62,404 nucleotides of DNA from Bacteroides sp. (GTDB lineage: Bacteria > Bacteroidota > Bacteroidia > Bacteroidales > Bacteroidaceae), in the NCBI GenBank assembly GCA_015060705.1, contig SUXY01000009.1, positions 1 through 62,404 on the forward strand, given 5' to 3'. Positions within the stretch are counted from its first letter, which is position 1. Each line of letters opens with the position of its first letter. The position numbers were made by a program, and so were the translations under genes. Under the pieces are notes generated by a model. It did not search any database and had not been told where the DNA came from. It saw only the letters and a program-made list of their open reading frames with translations. Of the stretch, positions 32,811 to 41,168 are shown in pieces.

Positions 32811-33737
32811 ATGAACAAGAAAAGAATCGGAATCCTTCTGTCTTTGGCGATGATGCTGGGATTGGCTTCCTGCGGTGAAAAGGAAGTGAACACCAAGCTG
32901 ATTCTGAACGAAGTGCTGATTGAAAACCAAACCAATTTTCAAGACGACTACGGCGTTCACAGTGCCTGGATTGAAGTATTCAACAAATCATACACTAGCG
33001 CAGACCTCGCCGGTTACTTGCTGAAGATGAGTAACCAACCAGGCGATACGGCCACTTATTTTATCCCGAAAGGTGACGTGCTTACTTTGGTAAAACCTCG
33101 TCAGCACTCTTTGTTCTGGGCAGATGGACAGCCTAACCGCGGTACTTTCCACACCAATTTCGTGATGGACGGTACAACCGCTACTTGGGTAGGTCTTTAC
33201 GACTCAGGCAAGAAGTTGGTAGATCAGGTAACCATTCCTGCCGGCACTTTGCAAGCTGACCAATCGTATGCTCGCATTAGCGACGCATCAGCAGAATGGG
33301 AAGTGAAGGGTGCTGTTGCTGACAAGTACGTGACTCCAAGTACCAACAACAAGACTTTGGAAGGCAATGCCAAGATGGAAAAGTTCCAAACCCACGACAG
33401 TGTCGGAATCGGTATGTCCATTACTGCCATGAGTGTCGTATTCTTCGGCCTCATCTTGTTGTACATCTGTTTCCGTGCCATCGGTAAGGCTGCTGTCAGC
33501 TTCCGCCGTAAGAACGCCATGGAAGCTAAAGACATCACTTGCGAACAAGAAGCCAAGGAAAAGAAACTGGGCGAAGCTCCAGGCGAAGTCATCGCAGCCA
33601 TTTCATTGGCTATGCATGAAATGCAGAGCGATGTACACGATGTGGAAGACACCGTACTTACCATTACCCGTGTTAAGCGCAGCTACTCACCATGGAGTTC
33701 TAAGATTTACACCTTGCGTGAAACTCCAAAGAAGTAA
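32811..33737 (+). CDS. OadG-family pump subunit with lipoprotein/lamin-tail-type N-terminus
   Basis: N-terminal lipobox LGLASCGE (Cys at 22); residues 30-160 resemble a lamin-tail (LTD) beta sandwich (LILNEVLIEN, HSAWIEVFNKSYTSADLAGYLL). A single membrane helix MSITAMSVVFFGLILLYICFRAIG (about 198-221) is the OadG part, followed by a basic segment and a C-terminal AAISLAMHEM stretch typical of OadG/MmdD tails. Classic OadG is only about 80-100 residues; the exported domain is an extension. It should tether carboxyltransferase and biotin protein to the beta subunit. Confidence 0.85.
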   Translation: MNKKRIGILLSLAMMLGLASCGEKEVNTKLILNEVLIENQTNFQDDYGVHSAWIEVFNKSYTSADLAGYLLKMSNQPGDTATYFIPKGDVLTLVKPRQHSLFWADGQPNRGTFHTNFVMDGTTATWVGLYDSGKKLVDQVTIPAGTLQADQSYARISDASAEWEVKGAVADKYVTPSTNNKTLEGNAKMEKFQTHDSVGIGMSITAMSVVFFGLILLYICFRAIGKAAVSFRRKNAMEAKDITCEQEAKEKKLGEAPGEVIAAISLAMHEMQSDVHDVEDTVLTITRVKRSYSPWSSKIYTLRETPKK

Positions 33738-33763
33738 TATTCACCTTTTAATCTGATAAAATA

Positions 33764-34198
33764 ATGAAAGAATATAAGTATAAAATCAATGGTAACTTAT
33801 ACAATGTAACCATTGGAGACATCGAAGACAACATTGCCCACGTAGAGGTCAATGGTACTCACTATACCGTAGAAATGGAAAAAAAGCCAAAGGCGGCTCC
33901 TGCTCCGAAACCTGTTGCACGTCCAGTTGCTAAGCCAGCAGCTGCTCCTGCTGCTGCACCGGCTGCCAAGCCTGCCGCTGCAGGCAAGAGTGGTGTGAAA
34001 TCACCACTGCCAGGTGTAATCCTCGACATCAAGGTGAAAGAAGGTGACGAAGTGAAGAAGGGACAAACACTCATCATCCTCGAAGCCATGAAGATGGAAA
34101 ACAGCATCAATGCGGATAAGGATGGTAAGGTTACCGCTATCAATGTAAGCAAGGGCGAATCTGTTCTTGAAGGTACTGACCTCGTAATCATCGAATAA
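33764..34198 (+). CDS. Biotin carboxyl carrier subunit of methylmalonyl-CoA decarboxylase
   Basis: 144 residues: an N-terminal docking segment MKEYKYKINGNLYNVTI, an alanine/proline/lysine-rich flexible linker (about 43-80), and a biotinyl domain with SPLPGVILDIKVKEGDEVKKGQ and the biotinylation site EAMKMEN (Lys within AMKM). Shuttles CO2 from the alpha to the beta subunit. Stop and the next ATG are two bases apart, indicating coupled translation. Confidence 0.95.
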   Translation: MKEYKYKINGNLYNVTIGDIEDNIAHVEVNGTHYTVEMEKKPKAAPAPKPVARPVAKPAAAPAAAPAAKPAAAGKSGVKSPLPGVILDIKVKEGDEVKKGQTLIILEAMKMENSINADKDGKVTAINVSKGESVLEGTDLVIIE

Positions 34199-34200
34199 TT

Positions 34201-35361
34201 ATGGGCGAATTCTTAGATTTTATTTCAAACAACATGGCCGACTTCTGGACCTACACCGGTTTCGCCAACGCTACCGTTGGCCACTTGGTGATGATCCTGG
34301 TGGGCTTGGTGTTCATCTACTTGGCAGTAGCCAAGGAGTTTGAACCGATGCTGCTGATTCCTATCGGTTTCGGTATGCTTATTGGTAACATTCCTTTCAA
34401 CATGGAAGCCGGTCTTAAGGTCGGTATCTATGAAGAAGGTTCTGTATTGAATATTCTGTATCAAGGAGTAACTTCAGGTTGGTATCCGCCGCTCATTTTC
34501 TTGGGCATTGGCGCCATGACCGACTTCTCGGCCTTGATTTCGAATCCGAAGTTGATGTTGGTGGGTGCAGCTGCCCAGTTCGGTATCTTCGGTGCGTACA
34601 TGATTGCGCTCGCTTTGGGCTTCGACCCGATGCAGGCTGGTGCGATCGGTATTATCGGTGGCGCAGACGGTCCGACAGCTATCTTCCTTTCTTCGAAGTT
34701 GGCTCCTAACCTCATGGGGGCAATTGCGGTATCGGCGTATTCCTACATGGCGTTGGTACCGGTTATCCAACCTCCTATCATGCGCCTCTTGACTACAAAG
34801 AAGGAACGTGTGATGCGTATGCAGCCTCCTCGCGCCGTATCGCACACTGAAAAGGTGATGTTCCCAATCATCGGTTTGTTGCTCACTTGCTTCTTGGTAC
34901 CGTCTGGTTTGCCATTGCTCGGTATGTTGTTCTTCGGTAACTTGTTGAAGGAAAGTGGTGTGACCCGTCGTTTGGCTGAAACAGCCCGTGGTCCGCTGAT
35001 TGACACCATTACTATCCTCCTCGGTTTGACCGTAGGTGCTTCTACTCAGGCATCTGAATTCTTGACATTCGACTCGGTATTGATCTTCATGTTGGGTGCA
35101 TTGTCATTCATCATCGCTACTGCATCGGGTGTAATCTTCGTGAAGATTTTCAACCTCGTTCTTCCAAAGAGCAAGCGCATCAATCCGTTGATTGGCAACT
35201 CAGGTGTATCTGCTGTACCAGATGCCGCTCGTATCTCTCAGACCGTCGGTTTGGAATACGATCCAACCAACTACTTGTTGATGCACGCTATGGGTCCGAA
35301 CGTAGCAGGTGTAATCGGTTCAGCTGTAGCTGCCGGTATCTTGCTCGGATTCTTAATGTAA
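34201..35361 (+). CDS. Sodium-pumping decarboxylase beta subunit (OadB type)
   Basis: 386 residues, about nine membrane helices. FLGIGAMTDFSALISNP and GIIGGADGPTAIFLSSKLAP carry the conserved Asp-bearing region for Na+ transport; GNSGVSAVPDAARISQ and MGPNVAGVIGSAVAAG near the end are also typical. It decarboxylates carboxybiotin and exports Na+, so the operon conserves energy from propionate formation. Ends before a strong terminator (35382-35418). Confidence 0.95.
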   Translation: MGEFLDFISNNMADFWTYTGFANATVGHLVMILVGLVFIYLAVAKEFEPMLLIPIGFGMLIGNIPFNMEAGLKVGIYEEGSVLNILYQGVTSGWYPPLIFLGIGAMTDFSALISNPKLMLVGAAAQFGIFGAYMIALALGFDPMQAGAIGIIGGADGPTAIFLSSKLAPNLMGAIAVSAYSYMALVPVIQPPIMRLLTTKKERVMRMQPPRAVSHTEKVMFPIIGLLLTCFLVPSGLPLLGMLFFGNLLKESGVTRRLAETARGPLIDTITILLGLTVGASTQASEFLTFDSVLIFMLGALSFIIATASGVIFVKIFNLVLPKSKRINPLIGNSGVSAVPDAARISQTVGLEYDPTNYLLMHAMGPNVAGVIGSAVAAGILLGFLM

Positions 35362-35381
35362 TCTGTTTGGCCTAGATAAAT

Positions 35382-35418
35382 AAAAAGGTGTTTCTCGTTA
35401 CGGGAAACACCTTTTTTT
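35382..35418 (+). terminator. Terminator of the mce-mmd operon
   Basis: AAAAAGGTGTTTC (35382-35394) pairs with GAAACACCTTTTT (35404-35416), then TT; loop TCGTTACGG. Confidence 0.92.
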
Positions 35419-35434
35419 GTTTTCAAAATACGCT

Positions 35435-35529
35435 GTACGAACGTTCGCTGAAAGATGATACATCTTACCCCGATAAGATGTATCATCTTACTGCGATAAG
35501 ATGATACATCTTTCAGCGGAAGCTCGTAC
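35435..35529. repeat. Composite hairpin repeat built on a 15-bp unit, copy B
   Basis: Three units: AAGATGATACATCTT direct at 35452-35466, inverted (AAGATGTATCATCTT) at 35475-35489, direct at 35498-35512. Enclosing stems are CGCTGAA (35446-35452) / TTCAGCG (35512-35518) and GTACGA (35435-35440) / TCGTAC (35524-35529). Same plan as 12418-12508, but the middle pair of the inner stem changes from C-G to T-A on both sides. Confidence 0.85.
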
Positions 35530-35909
35530 ACGTATTTTCGTTCAGAAATGAGACTAATGAGGATAGATGATATGTCTACTTTTTCGGGAGGTTTTATGTA
35601 GAAACTGTCTACTTTCGTGCTTATTTCCGCCAATATCAATAAAATTCTCGAAAGTCGTTGCACTCGTTACACCGGCAGGTTAACTAATTGTTTATCTGCA
35701 CTATCTGGTGTAAGGAGACCTGTTTTCTCATGCAACTCGTTACACCATAACAGAAATGCAATTACATTCCCTATTTTATAAGAAATATACAACCTATATT
35801 GCTTATTGTCGTTCATACTGAGCATACAACTTAATGAAGCCTTATTCACGAAAAAATTATCTAGTAAACACATAGTCTCAAATTTCTTTTATCCTTTGAA
35901 ATAAATACA
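35530..35909. other. Gene-free junction region with degenerate short repeats
   Basis: No convincing gene. TGTCTACTTT occurs at 35573-35582 and 35606-35615. CTCGTTACACC occurs at 35663-35673 and 35736-35746, and its inverse-like GGTGTAAGGAG at 35707-35717, giving a hairpin TGGTGTAAGGAG (35706) to CTCGTTACACCA (35747). A weak minus-strand frame (35667-35873, 68 aa) has no recognisable family. Looks like debris at the left edge of the accessory block. Confidence 0.5.
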
Positions 35910-35917
35910 TAACTTTG
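35910..35917 (+). promoter_or_regulatory. -7 element for the kinase locus
   Basis: TAACTTTG (35910-35917), 23 bases before ATG 35941; an ideal -33 TTTG is not present (TTTG at 35895 is too close). Confidence 0.6.
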
Positions 35918-35940
35918 CCATAATCTAATTTGAATACACC

Positions 35941-37479
35941 ATGAGTTACCCACTTATATCCGACTATGTTTCTTCCATTCTTTCTGCGGAAGATAATTTC
36001 AAAGAATTGACTAACCTTCGTCCAGTATTGGATGATGAAGGAGAACCCATAATGAGTAGTGGAAACTTTGCTGTTGTATTCAAGATGAAGGATGAGCAAA
36101 CAGGAAAGTCATATGCTGTAAAATGCTTCTTGAAGGAAGAAGAAGGACGTGCAGAAAGCTATAAATTAATAGAAGAAGAATTGGAGTTTGTTTCTTCCAA
36201 CTATTTAACTCCTATCCGTTATATGGAAGATGAACTTTTTGTGGATTCCAATAATACAGAAGATACGGAATTCCCTGTTTTGTTAATGGACTGGATAGAA
36301 GGAGTTACTCTAGAGAAATACATTCGTACACATCTTGGTTATACTTACGGATTAGCGATGCTTACTTATCGTTTCAGTAAATTGGCATCATGGTTATTGG
36401 CTCAACCTTTTGCACATGGTGACTTGAAATCGGATAATATTCTTGTCAAAGAAGATGGTTCTTTGGTATTGGTGGATTATGATGGTATGTATGTACCGAC
36501 AATGAAAGGACAAAAGGCACGTGAAATTGGTAGTCCCGACTTTCGTCATCCTAAAAGAACAGATGACAACTTTGATGAACATATAGATGATTTTTCAATC
36601 GCAAGTATATTACTTTCTTTAAAAGCTATTTCATTGAATCCAAGATTACTTAATTTATATGGAGGCTCTGATAGATTGCTGTTTTCTCAAAAGGATTATT
36701 TGGATTTAGGTAATAGTTATGTCATTAATGCAATCCGTCCACTGATGATTGATGACGAATTAAATATATCGTTTGCGTTATTTTTATTGGCAAATAGTAA
36801 AATGAAATTATCTATCGTTTCATTTAAATTGCTAAATATGAAAAGACCAACTAAAGAAACAATTCCACTTGCAACAACGAACGATTTATTGAAACTATCA
36901 GATTCTGATGTACAATTAGAGATGGGATTTCGTTTTTATCATGGTTTTGGTGTTCCAAAAGATTATAAAGAAGCGTTTAGATATTTTATATTATCAGCAG
37001 AGCAAGGGAATGCTCGAGCGCAAAGAGTAGTAGGGCATTGTTATCATTTTGGGCAAGGTGTTGAATCTAATGACTCAATTGCCTTAGATTGGTTTTTTAA
37101 AGCAGCAGAACATGGTGATATAATGGCTCAAAATAATATTGGGGCTTGCTATCATAATGGAATAGGTATTCCCCAAAATTATTCAGAAGCTATTAAGTGG
37201 TATAAAAAGGCTGCTCTAAAAGGTCATAGTTTGGCTCAGCGTAATTTGGGATGTTTATATTATGATAATAAATATGGTAATCAAGATTTTAAAGAAGCTG
37301 TAAAATGGTTTTCAAAGGCAGCAGAACAAGGTCATGCAGATGCTCAATATAAACTGGGAATATGTTATGAAAGCGGTAGAGGTGTTGTTTTAGATGGTTC
37401 TATAGCAAAAGAATGGTATATGAAGGCTGCAAAATTGGGGCATAAAGAAGCTATCAATAAATTAAAAAAACAATTTTAG
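35941..37479 (+). CDS. Protein kinase with C-terminal Sel1 repeats
   Basis: Residues 1-290 form a eukaryotic-like kinase fold: glycine loop SSGNFAVVF (39-47), Lys61 in YAVKCF, catalytic loop HGDLKSDN (159-166, HRD replaced by HGD), Mg motif DYDG (179-182, in place of DFG) and SPDFRHP (198-204). All phosphotransfer residues are present. Residues 310-512 are five to six Sel1 repeats (AFRYFILSAEQGNARAQ, ALDWFFKAAEHGDIMAQ, AIKWYKKAALKGHSLAQ and so on). Soluble, 512 residues. The kinase domain is a close paralogue of residues 1-290 of the gene at 38522; two bases separate it from the HEPN-like gene. HGDLKxDN/VDYDG kinases of this look occur in TerY-P type phosphosignalling triads (family knowledge). 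Confidence 0.88.
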   Translation: MSYPLISDYVSSILSAEDNFKELTNLRPVLDDEGEPIMSSGNFAVVFKMKDEQTGKSYAVKCFLKEEEGRAESYKLIEEELEFVSSNYLTPIRYMEDELFVDSNNTEDTEFPVLLMDWIEGVTLEKYIRTHLGYTYGLAMLTYRFSKLASWLLAQPFAHGDLKSDNILVKEDGSLVLVDYDGMYVPTMKGQKAREIGSPDFRHPKRTDDNFDEHIDDFSIASILLSLKAISLNPRLLNLYGGSDRLLFSQKDYLDLGNSYVINAIRPLMIDDELNISFALFLLANSKMKLSIVSFKLLNMKRPTKETIPLATTNDLLKLSDSDVQLEMGFRFYHGFGVPKDYKEAFRYFILSAEQGNARAQRVVGHCYHFGQGVESNDSIALDWFFKAAEHGDIMAQNNIGACYHNGIGIPQNYSEAIKWYKKAALKGHSLAQRNLGCLYYDNKYGNQDFKEAVKWFSKAAEQGHADAQYKLGICYESGRGVVLDGSIAKEWYMKAAKLGHKEAINKLKKQF

Positions 37480-37481
37480 TT

Positions 37482-38525
37482 ATGGAACAATACAATAATA
37501 TAAATGTAGATTTAAAACTGTCTCAATCATATAAAGATATAGATGAAATATTGGAATCAATCGTTATAATATTTGACATTGCTGAGAATAAACTATTCTA
37601 TCAATATGACTTTGAGAAAATTAAAGGTCTTGTTCCATTATGGATATCTGATTCAGGGAGAACTCCAGAAAGTGCAATGACAAAAGAAGTTTTCGAAAAA
37701 CTTAAGGCAAATTGTTCTGACGAATTGACGAATAGAATTCTTTATTGGTTTGACCTACAAAGTCCTATTTATGCTTTGCAAGACAGAATTGAATCAGTAA
37801 AACATATAATCTATGAATTATATAAACTAATTCCTCATTCTATAAAATATAAAGATTCTGACTATACATCTGCTGTGAGGTATATGGATAGCAGATCATC
37901 TCTAATACATACCTATATAAATGTGATTTTTGTCCATCTTGCGTCATCTTTTGACTTATTTACCAAGATTGTGTATGAATTAGAACATATAGATTTATTG
38001 GACTTTTCAACATACCCGGAATTGATATCAAGAAAAGATAGAATATTATATTCTCCTAATAAAATTAAATCTTGTGAATTGAAAAAGACTGGGTTAATCT
38101 TTAATAATCCACCTATCCTTCGTAAGATTTGCTCTTTTAGGGATTATTATATTCACAATGGGGCATGGGATTACCGCTGTGCTGTTTATGGTGCAGCTGT
38201 TGATGGTATTTCTGAAGATATTTTTGTTTTTTTGCCTGATACAGATGACAATGGAAATCTTATAAAATCAGGTGGTAGAAATATGTTTTATTCGAAAGGT
38301 GAAAAAATAAATGTTACATTACCAAAGTTAATAAGTGATGTTATGGCAATGTATAAAGATTCCATAAATGAGCTTGTCAAATTATATCCTATAGAGAATG
38401 ATACCGAGAAGACATTACCTATAGAGATATCAGACGTCATAAAAAGTTGGTATTGTAATGCCGTATATAATACACATGCAAATGATAAAGAATATATATG
38501 TAATTGTTTATTTAGAAAATTATGA
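37482..38525 (+). CDS. Helical protein with HEPN-like Rx4H motif (347 aa)
   Basis: No family recognised with certainty. Mostly helical, soluble. The segment ICSFRDYYIHNGAW has R220 and H225 spaced as the Rx4-6H catalytic motif of HEPN ribonucleases and toxins, and is preceded by helix-rich sequence (FVHLASSFDLFTKIVYELEHI) as in the HEPN four-helix bundle. It lies between the two kinase genes, two bases after the first, and its TGA overlaps the ATG of the second (ATGA), so the three are translated together. HEPN function is inference; other uncharacterised helical proteins also contain R-x-H motifs. Confidence 0.6.
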   Translation: MEQYNNINVDLKLSQSYKDIDEILESIVIIFDIAENKLFYQYDFEKIKGLVPLWISDSGRTPESAMTKEVFEKLKANCSDELTNRILYWFDLQSPIYALQDRIESVKHIIYELYKLIPHSIKYKDSDYTSAVRYMDSRSSLIHTYINVIFVHLASSFDLFTKIVYELEHIDLLDFSTYPELISRKDRILYSPNKIKSCELKKTGLIFNNPPILRKICSFRDYYIHNGAWDYRCAVYGAAVDGISEDIFVFLPDTDDNGNLIKSGGRNMFYSKGEKINVTLPKLISDVMAMYKDSINELVKLYPIENDTEKTLPIEISDVIKSWYCNAVYNTHANDKEYICNCLFRKL

Positions 38526-40438
38526 ATTATCCATTAATATCTGAATATATAGAATCCATAATGTCGGCAGAAGATAATTTTGATAAATTAAATAATCTTC
38601 GTCCGGTATTAGATACAGATGGCTTGCCGATAATGAGTAGTGGTAATTTTGCCGTTGTCTTTAAAATGAAAGATGTGCAAAATGGTAAATTCTATGCAAT
38701 AAAATGCTTTTTAAAAGAACAAGAAGGTCGTGAAGAAAGTTACCGGTTGATTGAAGAAGAATTAAATAAGATTACATCAACTTATCTTATTTCAATCCAT
38801 TACATGGCTAATGAATTGTTTGTGGATACAAATCAAACTTCAGAAAGGGAATTTCCAGTTCTACAAATGGATTGGATTGAAGGTAAGACACTTGATAAAT
38901 ATTTACGTGAAAATATAGATTTCAAATATAACCTTGAAATACTTACATATCGTTTTAGTGTAATGGCACAATGGCTTATTTCACAATCTTTTGCACATGG
39001 AGACCTAAAACCCGACAATATATTTATATGTGATAATGGCGAAATAGTTCTTGTTGATTATGATGGAATGTATGTTCCTGCAATGAAAGGTCAAAAAGCA
39101 CGAGAACTTGGTTCACCGGATTTTCGTCATCCTTTACGTACCGAGAATGACTTCGACGAACACATTGATGATTTTAGTTTAATATCGATACTTCTTTCTT
39201 TAAGAGCAATTTTTGTAAATCCTCTATTATTGGAGAAGTATGGTGCAATGGATCGATTATTATTTTCAGAAAGAGACTATCATAATATTAATGAATGTTG
39301 TCTTATGAAAGAAATATTTCCATCATCTGATAATGTCTTGAATAATCTTATAAGTGCTTTTTGGATTACATATTCTAAAGTTATTCCAATCAATAAAGAT
39401 TTATGCAGTATAGACAAACCCAAAGAAAGCACAATTGATATAAACAAAATTAATACAGAATGGAATGTTTTAAATCCAACGAAAACATGGTTTGATGATT
39501 TAGCTTTATATACAGCAGATAAACAATATCTCATATCAGGTCCTGATCCCTGGGAAGAAGTCGTTGAATATAAAATAGAAAGTCAAACCAAAATAATTTG
39601 TGATAAAGCTTTTAGTTATCGTGAATCTTTACGGAAGATTGTTTTTCCGTATGGAGTCGTTATTATAGGGGAAGAAGCCTTTAGTAATTGTGGGTTGAAA
39701 AGTTTGGAACTGCCTAGTAGCGTAAAAGTAATCAAAAAACAGGCTTTTAGTTGGTGTAGAGGTTTAAATGAAATTATACTACCAGATTCTGTTGTAGAAA
39801 TAGAAGATATGGCATTCTGGTGGTGTCTATCGTTAGAGAAAGTTATATTGTCAAAATCATTAGCAAAAATAGGTTATGGAGTTTTTGAACAATGTGAGAA
39901 TTTGAAAGAAATAACTATTCCGTCTTCTGTCAGGGAAATAAAGGGAAACCCTTTTCCTATACATACTTTATGTAAGGTAACAAATAATTCTCCCCATTTT
40001 ACAATTAAAGATGATTTGTTTTTTACAGCGGATTTATCTACCATAATTGCTTGCCTGTCAGATAAAAATGAATTTGTAATACCGAATCAAGTTAAGACCA
40101 TTGGTGTTTCAGCTTTTGAGTCTCGTTTGGTTTCAAGTGTAATAATATCTAATTATGTAACTCATATAGAGTATAGGGCTTTTGCAAGATGCGATAAACT
40201 AAGAAATATAATAATACCAAAATCTGTAGAAGTATTAGAAAAACATGCTTTTCATGCTTGTAGAAATTTAGAGTCTATAACTATTTATAATCCTACTATT
40301 AAATTGGGATATGATGTTTTTCAAGCTTGTGACAAATTACAGTTTATCAAAATACCTAGAGGAAGTAGAACCGAATTTGAGAAATGTATTCCGTATTGGA
40401 ATTCTTCTTATACAAAATGGCATTTTATTGAGATTTAA
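38522..40438 (+). CDS. Protein kinase with C-terminal BspA-type leucine-rich repeats
   Basis: Residues 1-290 align without gaps to the upstream kinase in their first 190 positions: SSGNFAVVF (39-47), Lys61 in YAIKCF, HGDLKPDN (159-166), DYDG (179-182), SPDFRHP. From about 335 the protein turns into LRR_5 (BspA-like) repeats with the recurring IxxxAFxxCxxLxxIxLPxSVxxI pattern (for example AFSWCRGLNEIILPDSV, AFHACRNLESITIY), 638 residues in all. The same kinase module is thus joined to a different recognition module. Intact catalytic motifs suggest activity. A gap of 114 bases follows. Confidence 0.88.
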   Translation: MNYPLISEYIESIMSAEDNFDKLNNLRPVLDTDGLPIMSSGNFAVVFKMKDVQNGKFYAIKCFLKEQEGREESYRLIEEELNKITSTYLISIHYMANELFVDTNQTSEREFPVLQMDWIEGKTLDKYLRENIDFKYNLEILTYRFSVMAQWLISQSFAHGDLKPDNIFICDNGEIVLVDYDGMYVPAMKGQKARELGSPDFRHPLRTENDFDEHIDDFSLISILLSLRAIFVNPLLLEKYGAMDRLLFSERDYHNINECCLMKEIFPSSDNVLNNLISAFWITYSKVIPINKDLCSIDKPKESTIDINKINTEWNVLNPTKTWFDDLALYTADKQYLISGPDPWEEVVEYKIESQTKIICDKAFSYRESLRKIVFPYGVVIIGEEAFSNCGLKSLELPSSVKVIKKQAFSWCRGLNEIILPDSVVEIEDMAFWWCLSLEKVILSKSLAKIGYGVFEQCENLKEITIPSSVREIKGNPFPIHTLCKVTNNSPHFTIKDDLFFTADLSTIIACLSDKNEFVIPNQVKTIGVSAFESRLVSSVIISNYVTHIEYRAFARCDKLRNIIIPKSVEVLEKHAFHACRNLESITIYNPTIKLGYDVFQACDKLQFIKIPRGSRTEFEKCIPYWNSSYTKWHFIEI

Positions 40439-40552
40439 TATGTCTTTATGATCAATGGAATAAAAAGAGATATGTTTAATGACTAAAACATTTGAATTTT
40501 ACCAATTGAAAAACAAAAGTTTTGATAGTGAATCATTGAAATAATTTTAATT

Positions 40553-41155
40553 ATGATTATCATAGAATCCCATAAAAAGAAACCTCAGAATATTTTAAAA
40601 AAATATCCAGAAGCGATACTTGCAGATGTTACCAGTAAAGCTACAGATGATTTGGTTAAACTAAGTCCCTTTTATCCACATGGTGGAATACCAGTTCCTT
40701 TTTCTGAAGATTTGACCGCTACATGTGTAGAAGCGATATGGCAAGGATTGAAAGTTTTTGAAGATAATGATGTAGATATACATTTATTCAAGAACGATAC
40801 AATGAAAAATATTAAACGTTCAGTTCGTAAGAATGGCAAACCATTGGGACATCGAAAAGGAGTAAATAGCAATGAACTATTAGGCTATATAGAAGCCCGT
40901 AAACAGATATATATACCGACCTATCGATGGGTGTTGGAAAACAAAGTTTCTTCCATTATTGAACGAATGAGAGAAGCCAGTAAAACAAAAACAATCATCT
41001 TATTGGATTATAATACGAATCAGAATGTGGATGATGCAAGCAAGCCCTTGTCTCATGCTTTCTTAATAAAAGCATACATCGAAGGTATTTATCCTTATGG
41101 GAATAAAAAAGAAGATAAAAATGAGAAAAAAGAATTAACTTTGTTCGGTTGGTAA
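40553..41155 (+). CDS. NADAR-like protein (200 aa), possible ADP-ribosyl hydrolase
   Basis: Sequence KLSPFYPHGGIPVPF (36-50) followed by CVEAIWQGLKVFE (58-70) looks like the NADAR/YbiA signature (a F/P-rich loop, then a conserved Glu/Trp-containing helix), and the C-terminal HAFLIKAYIEGIYP could be the DUF6939-type ending; both recalled, not searched. NADAR proteins remove ADP-ribose from nucleic acid bases and act as antidotes to DarT-type toxins. It lies 13 bases before the gene for a DarT-like ADP-ribosyltransferase, which is the strongest support. Soluble. Confidence 0.55.
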   Translation: MIIIESHKKKPQNILKKYPEAILADVTSKATDDLVKLSPFYPHGGIPVPFSEDLTATCVEAIWQGLKVFEDNDVDIHLFKNDTMKNIKRSVRKNGKPLGHRKGVNSNELLGYIEARKQIYIPTYRWVLENKVSSIIERMREASKTKTIILLDYNTNQNVDDASKPLSHAFLIKAYIEGIYPYGNKKEDKNEKKELTLFGW

Positions 41156-41168
41156 TAATAATGTAATT

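Noticed and set aside
35271..35663. Minus-strand frame of 130 residues after the mmd operon
   Set aside because: It runs through the terminator, hairpin repeat B and the end of the OadB gene; no family signal.
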